This document shows positions 1-14,800 of a stretch of 64,000 bases of DNA, piece after piece (position 1 is the stretch's first letter; the number at the start of each line of letters is the position of its first letter). This DNA is from Platycnemis pennipes (Eukaryota > Arthropoda > Insecta > Odonata > Platycnemididae). The position numbers and the translations under genes are program-made. The stretch covers positions 82,997,656 through 83,061,655 of the forward strand of contig OW121847.1 of NCBI GenBank assembly GCA_933228895.1. Reading direction: 5' to 3'. Below the pieces are notes generated by a model. That model made no database searches. It saw nothing but the letters and a program-made list of their open reading frames with translations, and was not told the origin of the DNA.

Positions 1-2667
1 TGATCCCTTTGCACTCCCAATTAAATCGTTCATTAGCCTTTCTATTTCGCATCTGTCCCCAGAATAGTCTTCCCTACTAAGTATTTGTTTCCTGTTACTT
101 TTATTTTATTTATTTTTTTCTTGAATATGTTATAAAATTTATGTACTGTTATTGGCCACTACAAAATGGCATCATTGCTGTATGTGGTTTTCTTTCTTTA
201 AAATAAAAATAAAATGGAGTTAACACAAAAGAAAGGTTCCAATATCCCATTCCAGTGCTATTGGTAACCACGAGATTAACCTAACATCGCCACAAGTGTC
301 AGTAATGTTAACTAGATATTATGAAACTGGATTTAGTTATTGTCTTAAGGCTAAAGTACCCCGGGAAGTGATCATATCTTGTGGTGGTCATAGAAATTGC
401 AGCTAACTAATAAAATGAAAAAGAAACTGTGCCCAAATTACTGTTATAACCTAGCGAGAAGTAAGAAATTATATCATAGGTATGAATCCTGAAAACTCTT
501 GGGTCATAGATGGCTGCTAAGGGGAAATACACCTTTTTTACTTTTGTCATACAGCCTTCATGAGCCTAGAGTCTTTGAGATGGCAGTGATATATTTATGC
601 ATTTCACCCCTCTGTGTGGGAATTGGAGAGTAGTATTGACATTTCATGCTTCCAAGCCTTTACAAAGGATCACCTGCATATTGCTGAAATTATATTTTTC
701 CCTCTCTTCGAAGGCATACATCTATACTCAGCCTCTTGAACATTACCATAATAGTATGATGACACTTCTTTATGATGTTATGGCCAATTTATTCTAACTT
801 ACAATTATGCCCTAAAAAATATCAAATGGCAAAGAGTCTAGGGTCTGTGAGGACTCGTATATTTCTTGTTCTCCCTGGCCTTGCTGCTCCCATCTCCTTC
901 TTTATTCAGAGACACCATTTTTCCTATACATATCCTTTAATTAGTGAATATATATGTATCACAATTTTTTTGTTTTAGTGATTTCATATCCTTTCACAAT
1001 TGTTTCTCTGATTATTGGTATTGCTTATCCCTTAAATCAAAATTTATGAATATCAGATGAGAATTGATTATATGCGTAAACTTTCACCAACATTTTGAAC
1101 AATTCTACAGTTTGTCTTAATCTATCATTTCTCTGATTTCTGAACTAGTTAGTAATTTTCTAGTTGCGGTAAAAGATAAATTTTTTCATCTGCATTTTTT
1201 AACTGCCTACACTAGGCATGTTTGTAGTTGAAGAGGAAAATTGCAGACCAAGGAAATGTAGGATTTTAATCTTTTGAGGCTATTTTTATTGTGTAGCTTT
1301 ACTACAAACACACTGTTCGTTATCCCTTACTCACAATTTATGATGGGTGAAGTGAGAAAAGTTTTATCATAGACATAAATATTTTCAGGTTGTAAGGGAA
1401 TCAGTAGTCTCTCTGCATTAGTTACCCAAATCCACCTTCTTAACACTTTGGGTGTGGGTGACTCAGATATGGAAGTCATGGCTGTGCTTTTTTAAGGGGT
1501 GAATGACTCACCTTATTAATCTAGAGTCAATACAATTTCAAAATTACCACCACTGGTAAATTCTAATGATGGCTCCCATATTCTTTGTTAATCTTCCACG
1601 TACTTTGTGGAACTACTCCACTTGGTCTTCAGCATCAGCCATTCATGAAACTCCTTCCAAAAAATATTTTTGATCGGGAGAACATTTTATGCCTTTACTC
1701 ACTCCTTTACATCCACATTCAGAAACACGGTATGTACTAGTAAAATTAAACCATCAGCTGAGAATATAGCATTGCTCAAAGGAGCAGTTTTGAATGATTT
1801 GCAGATTAAAGGAGTGGATGTAGAATTCAAGTTATTTTGCAAATGTTATAATCTATTTTGTATCCATTTTTTGAAGGCACTGTGAAATTTCATTTCTTTA
1901 GTCTTGAACTAACATGAAAATATTATCCAAATCTTCATTAAATATGGCTTGTATGCCTAAAAACCTTATCCAAATTGGGTTAAAGTTCTTGTCTAACAGT
2001 AGAAGACAGCCTTGTTGTAAAGACCTCTACTTATCAATCACAGCAGAAGTTATATCTTCACCACATATTTCTGTTGACTTTATTTACTTAATAATGTTTG
2101 AATCATCAAATGTAATTTTTAAAAATAGTCACACAATGACCTGTTTATTTCATTTAATGTGTCTAATTGGAGCTAAAGGTAATTTTCTTGCATCAAAAAT
2201 GAGGCATATCAAATCAAACTTTCATCAACCTCACCTATCATCTGCCAGAACAAAATCTGTTTAAAAAATTTTCTTACAAGGTGATTACCACTCCAATGTT
2301 CTACTCCATCTAAGTCCTACCTCAGAAAGACAGAACATCTATTCTAGCTCACACCCCTCGGCTGGTCATTGTCATTATTTGTAGAATCCACAAAAAAACA
2401 TTTCCTGAGATTAGTAAAGGGTGGTATGAGGTTTGACTCAACAACCCTCCAGTTTGAAATATATGCTACCACTTTGGGAATTCCTCTCCTGGCAATAGGG
2501 TTACCAATTTTACCTCAGTTTAATGTTCTTCAAGAAAATTCACTTCGATTTCCTATACAGTTCCAAGACAAATTCTGCGTTGAGGAAGGTATCGTAGGTT
2601 AGGACTACCATCATGAGTCCTCATTATGTCTTTATATCAAGTTCACATTTTGTGAATTTTTTACCAT
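1..2667. other. AT-rich 3' flank, no gene seen
   Basis: No reading frame here resembles a protein family, and I see no structured RNA or terminal repeat. The stretch lies downstream of the stop codon of the minus-strand UNC93-B gene, so its upper part should include that gene's 3' untranslated region. The first AATAAA-type signals on the minus strand that I noticed are about 520 and 590 bases after the stop (tttatt on the plus strand near 2144 and 2078). Short frames such as 1914-2264 have no family resemblance and look like chance. Confidence 0.5.
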
Positions 2668-2891
2668 TTATGTGTAGTTTTTTCTCCCTTTACAGTGTCC
2701 ACCAAGTCTAGATTCAACAACAGCATATCCCAGAAGTCCAATGAATAAAGTGACTAGTAAGCTATGCAATTTGACTCCAGTACATAATGGAACACTGAGC
2801 CCGCATCCAAGAGCATAACCAGCAGATTCCCACAGCCAAAGCACTACCATTGCTGTTGTTGGGTCAGCTGGGAAGAAGGCCTCATAAATCA
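2668..2891 (-). CDS. UNC93-B coding exon 5 (C-terminal)
   Basis: Encodes residues 426 (split codon) to 499. The acceptor is ttttacatgtgcag before TGATTTATGAG, and the split codon reads G|TG. The segment aligns position by position with exon 5 of UNC93-C around the invariant LWESAG motif (here LWLWESAGYALGCG). A further hydrophobic helix (about LLVTLFIGLLGYAVVES) follows, ending in a short basic tail RLGGHCKGRKNYT and TAA. Compared with copy C it lacks the 70-residue tail. The NKEAAFSNFR stretch that precedes LWESAG in copy C is replaced by a hydrophobic ADPTTAMVVLW. It lies 10.6 kb from exon 4, but no other candidate last exon exists below 13.5 kb, and its phase matches. Confidence 0.8.
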
Positions 2892-5800
2892 CTGCACATG
2901 TAAAAATCAATGGAAAAGAAATTACTCCCTCCATCCAGTGAAGTGTCAATAAGCTGTTATCTATATTTTTCAATGAATTTAAGGCATATTTCGTTCAGTT
3001 TTTGACAAATTCTAGGGATTTTTGTTTTCAACATCTTAATGCATAGCCCATTTTATAATGAAGCATAATTTGAATAGTTATGCACTTTCCATACCCAATA
3101 CAATAGTACACCAGCCAAAAATTAATTCTCTAGGAATTTACTGGTAAGGAGGTGTCGGGAGAGCAGTTACTTACTCTCACTCAGAAAATTCATCTAAAGT
3201 GTTGTCTTTTCCTTCCATCCATGAATCCCATTTGCATGAAACCAAATAATTTTGTGAGATAGTGCCTGAAAATTATACTTCTAGCCATTTTAATGAAACT
3301 GCTCTACCTCCATCAGGCTAATTCTAGTAAAACTTTTACTTTTTATATCATGATGTAAAGGATAGAATTAAGGCTACACTCAGACATTTTTGCCAGTGAA
3401 TCAATACATGGATTATAATTGAAAATAATAGAGGTAATCTACTAACATAGTCTTTGAATGTTGGTATACCTCTAAAACTAATGACAAAGTAATGATTCAC
3501 CTGAAAATGAATGACTTAAGAGAAGTTTAGTATTCTTTCCACTTACTTTTATTTATTATTAAGTTTCAAGTCTATTCTTCTCTCTTTCCCCTTTCCCAAG
3601 ATTCTCCCTCTTTCTTAGCCTTACACACTTATTTACTTCTAACTAAGACTCCACACTCTTCTCCTGGACTCTTAGAGCTTTCTTCAGTCATTCATCCCTT
3701 GCTCTTCAATATCAAATTTCACATAGTCTCAGTCTTTCTTCCCAAAGTTCAGGTTTAGTACCTGATGACAATGCGCTTCTTATCTAAGTCACGTCCTATC
3801 TTTTATTAGCGTCATTAGTCATCCTCCCCAATGACATTTCTTAGACATCACTGTGCTTCATTTGCTGATGCAGACTTTCACCTGATGTCCCTCTCTCGTG
3901 CCCATTTCATTCAAAATGTTACTCGCAAGATGAACATAATGGAGTAGCTGGAATAATTAGGATATTATCCCTCTGCTGTATTTCATCTCCCTCACGTATA
4001 GTACCCATGTTGCTTTGCTTTATGATTTATCATTGTGTACTTTCTTTTTTATTTTCCTTTACGGTATATCACACACTTTTTTAACCCAATGGGGAGTCCA
4101 ATATCTTAGCCAATAAAAACTACACCAATTTTAAATTTATTAAGCATAGACAGCTCCTTACAGTTCCTGCTGTAAATCAAATTCTTCCTGCCTTAGTATT
4201 GCTATTTTCTGGGCATGCTTGTAAAAGAGCAGTAATGATAATGCACACCCAAGCTGTAGTTCCCAGTCTAACAATGTTCAACTGGATTTTTCGTCTCCTA
4301 TATGTATATGTAGATACCCACATAGCACAAAGAAATTTGTACAAATAAACACAGCATGTGAGGTCTGACATATATTTGTCTGGGATGAGAAACAGTTCAC
4401 TTATACAAATACAGTATACCATACAGCCAATGTATACATGTTTGTGATAGCGTTTCCTTCTGGTTGAGAAAGACAGCAACGCTGTTACAGCATCAGAATG
4501 ACAGATGCTGAATTCCTGCTACACAGATCAAATCAAAGTGTGATTGTCATCCTGTTCATTCTAGGTGGGTGGTAATTCTTTTCTTAAAGATATAAATAGA
4601 CACTCAATTGACAATGGCATATTTTTTTATCCTACAGAGAGGTCAGGGGAATCAAACTGGACAAAGCCTATGTATCTGCAAAAGAGCCAAGTAGGTACTG
4701 TATGGGATGACTTATATACTCCAAATTATTGGTAGGAAAAATTTTATATGCTTTAAGTAGGTTTGTTGTTAAAAATATTTTCTTCCTGCCAACATTTTGA
4801 AATTTCTGTTGCCTTTCATAAGATGTTCTAAATTCTCCTGATCACCAGCCATGATGCATTCCAGGAGTGAGTGGCTCAGGCAGGCCAAGTTGTGTGCCCC
4901 TGCATAAAACACCAAATGCAGGGAAGCAATAAAACTGAAGGGCCAAGTTACCAATTGTAATAAAGGATAACTTTACTTTTTCCCCTATAGTATAAAAAAT
5001 CATTACTTTATCACACTTGTACCCGTTGTAAATAAAAATGTTTTCATTGATGTTCAAGGCAAATCGTTGAATTTAATTTTCACTAAAATATGGCTATTTC
5101 TTTTCGATTGGATGTGATCCCTGTAACTAACCACAAATAATATATATGTATATATATTTACTAAGTTCAGTTTTTCAAGGGGGCAATTGACAGCTAAGGT
5201 CATTTGTGTAGTTAAGATAGGTGGGTTATTGGATATAGGCAGGAAGTTTTGGGCCCCAAGTGGGCATCAGTATAATGATCTTAATCAAAATATGCTTCTG
5301 CCAGGATTTAAACCTTCCACAAGTTGGGAAGACAATACTATTGCCACCACACCAGTCTGATCCCCATACTTACTAATTAATAAATAACTAAGTCTCATCT
5401 GTGGGGTTAATTAACACAATACATATAGCAATGCCAGTGTAGTTAACCTAGCACATGTCACAGTGCCAGCCATCATACATCTCAACGTGGTGCAGTACTA
5501 TAGGATAATAGAGGGTAATGTGCCTTGTGAAGCTCAAAAGGAGCTTTGCCTAGGATTCAAAATGAACTTAATACCTAATTCATTCTTGCAGACTTGTGAT
5601 TATCAATTTTAGGATGGGAAAATAGTTTTATTACTTTCTCTGTCTCTCTGCTATCACTTAGGTTATTAAATCTATACATTTAGTGTACATTAAAAGATCT
5701 ATTTTATTGAAGCCATATCCTAATAGTAGGATTGAATCTAAGGACTCCACGAAATTTTCCTGGGAGATATAACACAATGGCATTGATTCATATTTGCTCA

Positions 5801-8800
5801 ATATTTATTTTATGTTAATTAAGTAATCGATTATAATAATTTTTAGTGGGATATTGTAGATTTAATTACCTTATGTCATTAATAATTTACACTAATATAG
5901 CCTGTTTTTCATGGGAAAATATCTACACATTGACTAAGGTATGTAGGTATATTGCATGCAGGGTGTCCTCCACAAAATGTATATGTTCTGTTTACATGCA
6001 CTGCGTACATTGTGTAAGGGGCATTTGCTAGATATATGAAAAAGCTGGAGTGCATGCTTTGTGCATCATCATCGGTCAACAATCCTAAGATTGTTGATGG
6101 AGGCTTCCGCGGAGTGGGCAGTAGGTGCAGCTAGTTTTTCGGGTTGTCCTCTGCATTGATTATCTTCGAGACAACAGTTTCGCCAGTGTTCGCCTGTCTG
6201 TCTTTGACTGTCATCTCAAAGATGAATTAACTTGAAGGACAACCTGAAAAACTAGCTGAGCCAATCCTTAGATTGGTTTGATGCAGCCTCCACTCGATTC
6301 TGCCATCCTCTTCCTTTCTATTCCAGCCAGCCTCCTATCACTTTCTATTCTATATCTATTTAAATGGAATTCATAAAATTAACGAATAACAACTATTTTT
6401 CGAGCGATGAGGAATCAAAATCGAAAATTTTTCATACCGCCAAAAACGGCTGATGACGTCACAAGCCCATATCATCATTGCCCATCGAAATTCAACGGGA
6501 GGGAGAAAAATTATGAATACGCATGATATTAAATAATTTTGAAACTCGCCATGCCATGACTAAGTCGATCTTATGCTCTCCAGCTATCATTGGCTCAAAT
6601 TATACTTCGAAATCCTAAATCCGGGCGGCTGCCCGGGTGGCGTACGCGCGTTCCCACGTGGGAATTGAAAAGGCTTTTATTTATTCGGGGATTGACAACT
6701 CAATTCATGTCTGACAAGCTAATTTACTGCTTACTTTGTACTACTACGTCTAACTGGTGAATATATGTGTGAGAACAGGGTTTGAGAAGTGGGGAGGAGG
6801 GCGCTGGAACACTCTCGCCCGAGTACAAATTTTGCCGGATCTGCTGATGTACTCAAAACTAAGGCCAGTGATTGAGTGTGGGCCTTTACAAAAACGGGAA
6901 TAGTTTTTCGGACTGCAGTATCATGAAGGCAACCAAGTATGCTAGAAGGTATAGGAGGGGGCCTGCAGGCAATGAAGCCAGAATGGGGAATACTTGGTAA
7001 GGAAAGGCTCCCGCCTCCTTGTCACGAAACGCTTCATTTTCAACAGCCTCTTATGAAGTTTGCCTATGCATTGATGCCCTCAATTCATCGGCAGTGGCAT
7101 CATAAACTTCCTTCATAAAGGCTATTGAAGATAAGGAATAGTGCATTTTATTCCGCGGAGTTTTTTCTGTTCCAAAATGTTGATAAAAATGTAACTTATT
7201 TAAATTGCATACACGACATTCCTTTGCATATTTGCACATTTCTCACAATTGATTTGATGCATTTTTGGAAGCACAATTCATTTATCACCTTACCTCTAAT
7301 TTTCATGAAATGTTTTGCATTTGTTTTCGCGTTCGTGCTTTTTTATAATTTCCATTATTCATCTTACTATATTCTTAGTTTTAATCGCTAGGAAAAACCA
7401 CTTCATCCGTGAGTAGCGCGAGTAGCACTCCCGTATGTATGCACCTTCTAACATTACTCCCAAAAATACAATGCAGTTTACGACCATACTAGGGCAAACT
7501 GTTCAACCATCATTTATGTCTTCATTCGGGGGCAAAAAGGACAATGCCCAATGATCGGAAAAGATTCGAAAAACATCAACAAATTTCGACATAAACTACA
7601 CATTTAGTAAATTCTCGAATGAAAAACGTAATATGAATGCATGAATAAGGAGTTGAAAGCTTGATCGTTAAATTAAAAAAAAATATATTCGATTAAAATT
7701 TAAATATTCTACTAAGTAAAAGTAACAAGTCTTGCACTCCCTGAAATTGGCAAACCTAATTTAAGCACATGTAAACCTATAATTCAAGCCAAGTATCGAA
7801 CCCGGAACTTTAAAAATGAGTATATACCTACCGTTTCGAGGCAGAGGGGGGGAACGGACGGATGGGGGGACAAGAAACGACATTGTTTTTATTGTTACAG
7901 ATTTTCTAACTGCCGGCTGTGAAATAGGGTGTACTCCAAAGAATACGTGAGGTATTGAAAATATTTCTTTTGAAATGGCCGATGTAGTTGAATATGAAAG
8001 TGGTGGTTGGGTGAAGGTTATTTCAGGCAATCTTCCGTCTGTCAATATTTTAATATTTATGCGGCGGATTTTTTAAAATAACGAATGGTTTAACTCTCAT
8101 GAAATACGTGGAGCTAAAGCAAAATGGTGAGTACTGTGACAACTTTGGTTTCCGAATAAGTTAATATATGTATACAACTGTATTTTACGGGCAAAATATT
8201 CCAGTAGCACACAAGCATTTGGGGAGTCCTCCGCAGGCTACATTAGGCTAAAACGAGAGGGGATATTGAGTTACAGGGCCGGCGACAAGGGGGGGCAAAT
8301 GCCCAGGTGCCCGGGCCATCAGGGGGCCCGGGCCAAAATAAATTAATTGAAAATAAAAATTTAAAGTTTGAATAAATTGAAATGCCAAAAAGAATACAAA
8401 ATTTTGTTGTTTAAAAGTGAAAAAAATGAAGGTAGAGCGTGTGCAATAGAGAAGTATGACGTTAGCATTGTTGTTGTGGTCATCGAGGGTTTTGGGGTGA
8501 TCGGGACGATAGAGCGAGAAGCGCGGGCGCCGTGACTCACCTTCCCTCCCTTTCTCCGCGAACATTCGCCACTCATTGTAACCTGAACGACTAGAAACCC
8601 ATCCCCCGTCTAAAGTTTATTGTTTACTTGTTAGTGGACTGTTAATAATTGTTTATTCTGCTGTCAAAGTTACAGATTAGCAGTAGCAAGCTACACATTC
8701 TAGTGTTGTGTCATTGGTTTTGTATACCTGAGTGCCCATACACGGGTAAGGGAGGGACCGCGGCCCCCCAACCTAGCCTCCCAGTAAGGATTGCAATCCC

Positions 8801-11800
8801 AGAGAGATTTTTCAATCCTGGGATTACGGGATCATCATCAAAATTTAGACAACATTTTCTGGAATTTAGTCCATCTTGTTTAATGCTGGCGATCACTGTC
8901 TTTAACACGCGCACCGTAAGCTCATTTCCGTTTATCTTATGACATGACAAATGATGACAAATGACTTATTCCAATAAAATGTATTAGTCAATGGACTCAG
9001 ACGTCTAACGTGTTGCATTTCATGTCCAAAAAAACTTACTTATTAGCGCTGCCTGTTAGCGAAAAGGTGTACGTCAATCCCGGGATTCGTATATAGGTAC
9101 TAAATCCCGGGATTTCGGGATTGTCATTTCATCCGATATTTCGGGATTGCAATCCTTCTCCCGGATAAAATAAAAAAGGGAAGCAAAAAAATATTTAATA
9201 TTTAAAATTTTGTGAATATATACATATTTCAGAAAGTTATTAATTCTTAAACATGATGTATTGTTTATCCTTCTGAATTTTTCTAAATTTGTTTCCTTGT
9301 TTTACTTAAATAAGTTCAAGGTCCATGCACGCACTGTCATGATTTTGTGTGGCTTTTGTTAATGGAAAGGAGAGGAAGGAAAATTTGAACCGATGCACAG
9401 TAGGCTGAAATCGAAAAAAAAAATTGACAAAATTCCAAAATGGCTTTTTTGGAGATAGAATCATGGTACAAATTTGGTACAAATACTCGTAGTTGATTGG
9501 CGACCATGGAATGGCATGTCATTGGTCATGTTCTGTCGCCGTTACCGAGATGCAGGGGCTGAAACATAGCCGAAATTCCAAAATTACACCCGACTTCAGT
9601 TTTCTACGAATATCTTCCTATTTAAGCTGAGGGTGACGCTGTGGGAGGAATTTGGTCGGATAAAAAACTAGTAGGTCTGTTAAAACCACACTTTTACTTA
9701 GCTTAACTTTGGGAGTTTTTTCCTAAATGTAGATGATATTACGTAATAGAATGGCGGGCGCTATTTTCACGCAAAAATTCATTTTAAGTAGTAAATATCT
9801 GGCATGTTAAGTGGCTGTCAAGTGTCTCATATTAAATAAATTTTTGATGCTTTTTAAAGGTAAATCTGAAAAAAAATTGAAAATTCGTTTGCGGCACCAA
9901 AAATTACATTTGATTTTTGATACGCGCGTCCGGAGTTTGAGACACGCGCCGGGAGCTGGAAATGACGTGACGCGAGTAAGTTTTTTCAAGCCATAAGGAA
10001 CATAACGCTTCTTATTCGCCTTTTTTAATGTGTGTGCATTGCTATCGATCTCCACCGGCTCTACACGTATTAAATCATGGGGATAGAAATATTAAGGTCT
10101 GTAAGTGTACGCGAAATCGCGTTCAAGGTTTCTCCTCTCAAAAGTAAACTTCTCATTCACACCCTCAAAGCCTTAAAATTCCTGTATTTTCATATGAAAC
10201 ATTATTTTACGTTCCAGAGGGACACTATTAAGGACTTCTTTCCGTTTAATTGCCCCTTCGCCCCAGCAGTCCAAGCCTTTGACCCTACTAGGAGGTTCAT
10301 GCAGAAAGGTACATTTTGGACACCGCGGTGCTTTTGGTTGTTCATCGAGAAAATCTACTCAAATCTTTCATTTTCCCTGCGTTACAATATGCATATCCCT
10401 GATTTATAAGTCACATTAGAATTTATTCATTTAGAAAAACTTTATTTTCTACTTTACTTGAATTATGCACACAGGAAGGAAACAGATTATCGAAAATAGC
10501 TTAATATTGAGGCACAGCAAAATATATTCTGTTCGTCAAAACCCTTAAATTACATTATTTTTACCCATTCCCTGCTGTTATGTTTGATTAAGAGAGTTGT
10601 AGTGAAAGCAAAGCTTAGTAGAAGTGAATACTCTGTATTCATTTGAATTTGGTGGTGATATAATTACCTCCGCATCTCCGAAAAGATGGGAGTAATTGCG
10701 GATATGCTAATTTTGAAAAAAAAGAAAAGTACGTTTTATATAGGGCTTTTTATATAATTTTCAAGTTCAAGTAAGTCCTAGTTTTGATTACTGTAAAATG
10801 CAAGTGTAAAGTGTGTTACACCGTCAAAAAGTTTTCATTTTGAAATTGTTTCCCAATCCATTCCACTGACATGTGTTTAATTTAAAAAAGGACAATTTAT
10901 GGTAAATCAAAAGATAATGTATGACAGCGTTCAAGTTTATTCTGCAGAAAAAGCTTTTAATCAGGTAAGTCTTGGTTATAAAATAACCTGAAATTTCGCA
11001 GTTCTGGTCTAAATTGAGTGAGGGGGTTTGCCGGGATTTTGGGGGCCCGGACCACTCAGTTGCCCAGGGGCCCGAAAATCCTGTCACCGGGACTGTTGAG
11101 TTGTGTTCATTGTAGGATATACCCGGAGCACAAAGTTAATAAAAGAAAGAAGCTTACACCTTAAACCAGACCGTCGAAGAAGAAAAAAGTAATATACTAG
11201 ATAACTGTGAAGACTGACCAGCTGCTGTGTTGTAGGTGATGTCAAAATACCTTGGTACTGCAATAAATGGGTCTACTTAGCTTTATTTAATGTCATTTTG
11301 TGCTTTAGTAGGCTGGAAACATGCATTAGCATTCCTTATTTGGTTCATCAAAGTTAAATAGACATCACTTTGTGGAAGATTGAGACTTTTAACAATAGAA
11401 TACCATTCTCTGATAATTATTAAACACATCTTAGGCTTCTGAGTTCTATTGTTCCCGCAGACAAAATGCACTACCCCTGTCCAATGTAAAAGGTCAGATG
11501 CAGAGCCTTCGGGAGCAGACGAGCTGCCTTCAGAGCGTAAGTCGGTAATTTGCATGGAGCAGCAATATACCAGAGCCTTCTAACGTCTATTCTTTTCCTC
11601 AGTTCGGAAAACTTTACAGGGCGTACTCCAAGACGTGCATTTACGTTGCGGGACAAAGAACCATTTAATGAATTTCCTTTTTGCGGTGTACGCACGTTCT
11701 TCTTCTGTCGTTTCTCCCTGTATATTTAATCTCTTTTTGTTAATCTCTAATTTATCATTCCGCATCGACAGAGCTATAAACGCTCTAGAAATAAGTTTAC

Positions 11801-14800
11801 CCGTAAGGTTTTGAAATATACACTCGGCAGCTGAGGCTTGTCACGTCACAAGCTCGTTCAAGATGGCAGTCGTGCTTTTTTGTCGCAATCCAAAATTTGC
11901 AACTTTAAAACGTGTTTTTTTAGCATTTATGACAAAGAAAATATTGCGATAATGATATGGTTATTCCTGCTGAAGTATAAACTATTAATATCTAAAATAA
12001 TTTTAAAAAAGGTGAACTACCTGGTGGAAAGGGAAAGCATGCTTCTTTATGGCAGTGAAGCATGGACAATAACAGAAGCAAAGAAGTCAAGGCTTGAAGC
12101 GTTTGAAATGTAGTGCCACCAAAGAATGATGAAGATCATTTGGATCGACCTAGTTACAAATGAAGAAGCCTTAAGTAGAGTGGGAGAAAAGAGAAGTCTG
12201 CCGTAAACTCTAAAAGGAAGATGGGAAAACTTAATCAACCATGTCTTAAGATGCAGTGGCCTGATGAAGGGAAAATTGTAAAGGGAAAAGTGAACAGGAA
12301 CAATGGAAAAGGAAGGCCTCGAATGAGATGTAGGTATTGAAAAAGTTGTAAAGGATATGAAAGAGAAGAATTACACCAATATTAAGAGGTTAGCTGAGAG
12401 GAGAATCGAGTGAAGAGCTGTGTAAAATCAATCTTAGGATTGCTGACCAATGATGATGCTGTAATTGTATAAGGACCTACCCCCCTCTCTAAATCTGGAG
12501 TGATCATTAACTAATTAGTTAATCCTAAATTATTCAGTGTTTTATAAATAATATTAATTGAACCTAAATTTCCATTAATATCAAATACCCTAAAGTCAGA
12601 TACTATATTATAACTTACGCGAAAAGCTGTACTTTACTACTTTTCCTCAAAAAGTATATTAGTTTAAAACTTTTGGATATTTTTTTATTTATAGATACTT
12701 TCAAGCCATGAGAGCTCCCCACTTTAACTCAAGAGCCTGAATAATTGAACAATCTAATCATCTTTCCATTTACCGCCAACCCTTTTTTATTCCTTGGGAT
12801 ATTATCTGTTGTAGATGTCTTCTTTACCCTCCTGTCTCATAATGCTGTTTCTATCCAGTATTCCTGAGTCTTGGCCATTCTTGTCTGTTTCATATCCACT
12901 CACCATGGTTAATTGTGAACTCCTTTACTTTTGTAATTCCTTAAGTTCTTCAACCGTAGCTATATCCCCGGTAATTTTTCCTTTTCTTCCCAGTGATCAG
13001 CACAACTTCTCAATTGTTATTTCCTGTGGTATATTCTTGGCATAAAAGTGGGTAGTTCTCATTCAATTTATACAGCGCTAATGCCCTTGGAATTTGTTTG
13101 CCTCTCGTATGCTTCGCTACAGAGGCTTCCTGTGCTTCCTGAACTTAGCGGCGTCGCTCCAATCACCAAGGTTATTTATTTATTCTAGTATTGTCCGCGA
13201 GAATTCTCTATTCGTCTTTTTAATTCCTTTTTATTGGCGTAACTTTTTTTCAGAAGTTTTAAAACATTATTTTCTGCGTCCAGAACTTTTCATTCGTGTT
13301 GTTAATTTTTACTTGTCGTCATTATAGCAGATGAGTGCGCAATGGGTTACGACCATTTTCACATTCTCCACTCCATTGGGAGAAATTTCGCAGGAATCGA
13401 GACGTAGAACCAACGATTTCAATGCAAATGGATAAATGTTTGAGCAAAGGTTTTTTTTTCGCCAGAGACCATTTGGGGAGAAAAGACTTGCGACGCTTAA
13501 GTTACTGATGTCTCTACTTACCGTTAATCTGCGTCTTCCAGAGAGCGTCGCACAGGCCCCAGAGCGAAGCGATGAAGAACAGAGAGTATGGGTGGTCGGC
13601 TTGGGGCGTCCAGACAATCATGACGATGACGAGGCCTCCATGCAGGGCGGAGCCGATCACCAGGAGGGCGGCCCGTCCCTCAGCCAAGTACCCGGAGGCG
13701 AAGCACGAGATGACTGCGCCGACGCCGCTCGCGACGGCGTAGCATGCCATCACGTAGCCCAGGTGTGAAATGCCGATGGAACAAGCCACGTACGCCTGTG
13801 CGAGGGCAATCAATAGCGTTAATAAGTGCAGACTCACGGAGTGAAAATGAAATAATTACTGGTTGCCAGCTGACTGCACCATTTGATCCATTTTTCAGAG
13901 GGGTGAAACTGAGTGATTGCATTATCGTATTTTCCGTCATCTTAGGTATATTGTTATTGTATGGTTGTTGAGGGAGACGACCGACTAGGAATAAAGCCAT
14001 TTGAACAGTTAAGAATAGATGGATAATGAGCAAAAGGTGGGAATTAAGGGATAGGTAGAGGACAACCCTGCGTCGGCATTATTCTGCACTTACCGAAATG
14101 CGCCAGGGGATCCAAGGTTTAACGTCCAATCCGACGGACAGATTACTCTCTGAAGTGTTCTCCACGCGGAACTGAAGTGGAGACCGGCATACCATTGAAA
14201 AAGCGGCCACAGCCTGGATTCGAACCGGGACCTTTAGAATGGGCCTGTACTCTAGTCCAGTGTTCCCCTTCCCGTGGGACACGTTTAACTAACGGCACTT
14301 CAAAACCTACTGGGTGGGACTCGAACCGGCTGAATATGCTCCATTAACTTCTGCTAGGATGTCGTAAATACATTCGTCTACAGAGTACATATTTACCAAC
14401 ATAAGTGCGAAAAGTCGAATAAACTTAACTTCTCTTTGTAGGGCTTGGTTTTCCTGAGAATGGAAAGTAGGATACTATACCGAAAAGTTAGGAACCGCTT
14501 CTTTAGCCTATGCCTCAGGGATATAAGACGCTCCTTGGTTTTGGCAATTGATTTCGGCTTAATAAACAACCCTTCTCTTTTTTTAAGTATGTTAAACTTG
14601 ATGCCAAGGAATGGACTTTAACCATAGGGCGTAAACTAATACGTTAAAATAAAGAAATTTTCTAATTTCAAAAAGGAAGACTCCGAATTTATTGTAAGAT
14701 CGGCGCTACACCGAAAACTCACTGCCTGTAGTCTTTAGGCCAAGTTTGATAAATACATTGAACAAATAAGACATCTTTTATGGGAAAAAATCCTCTTATA

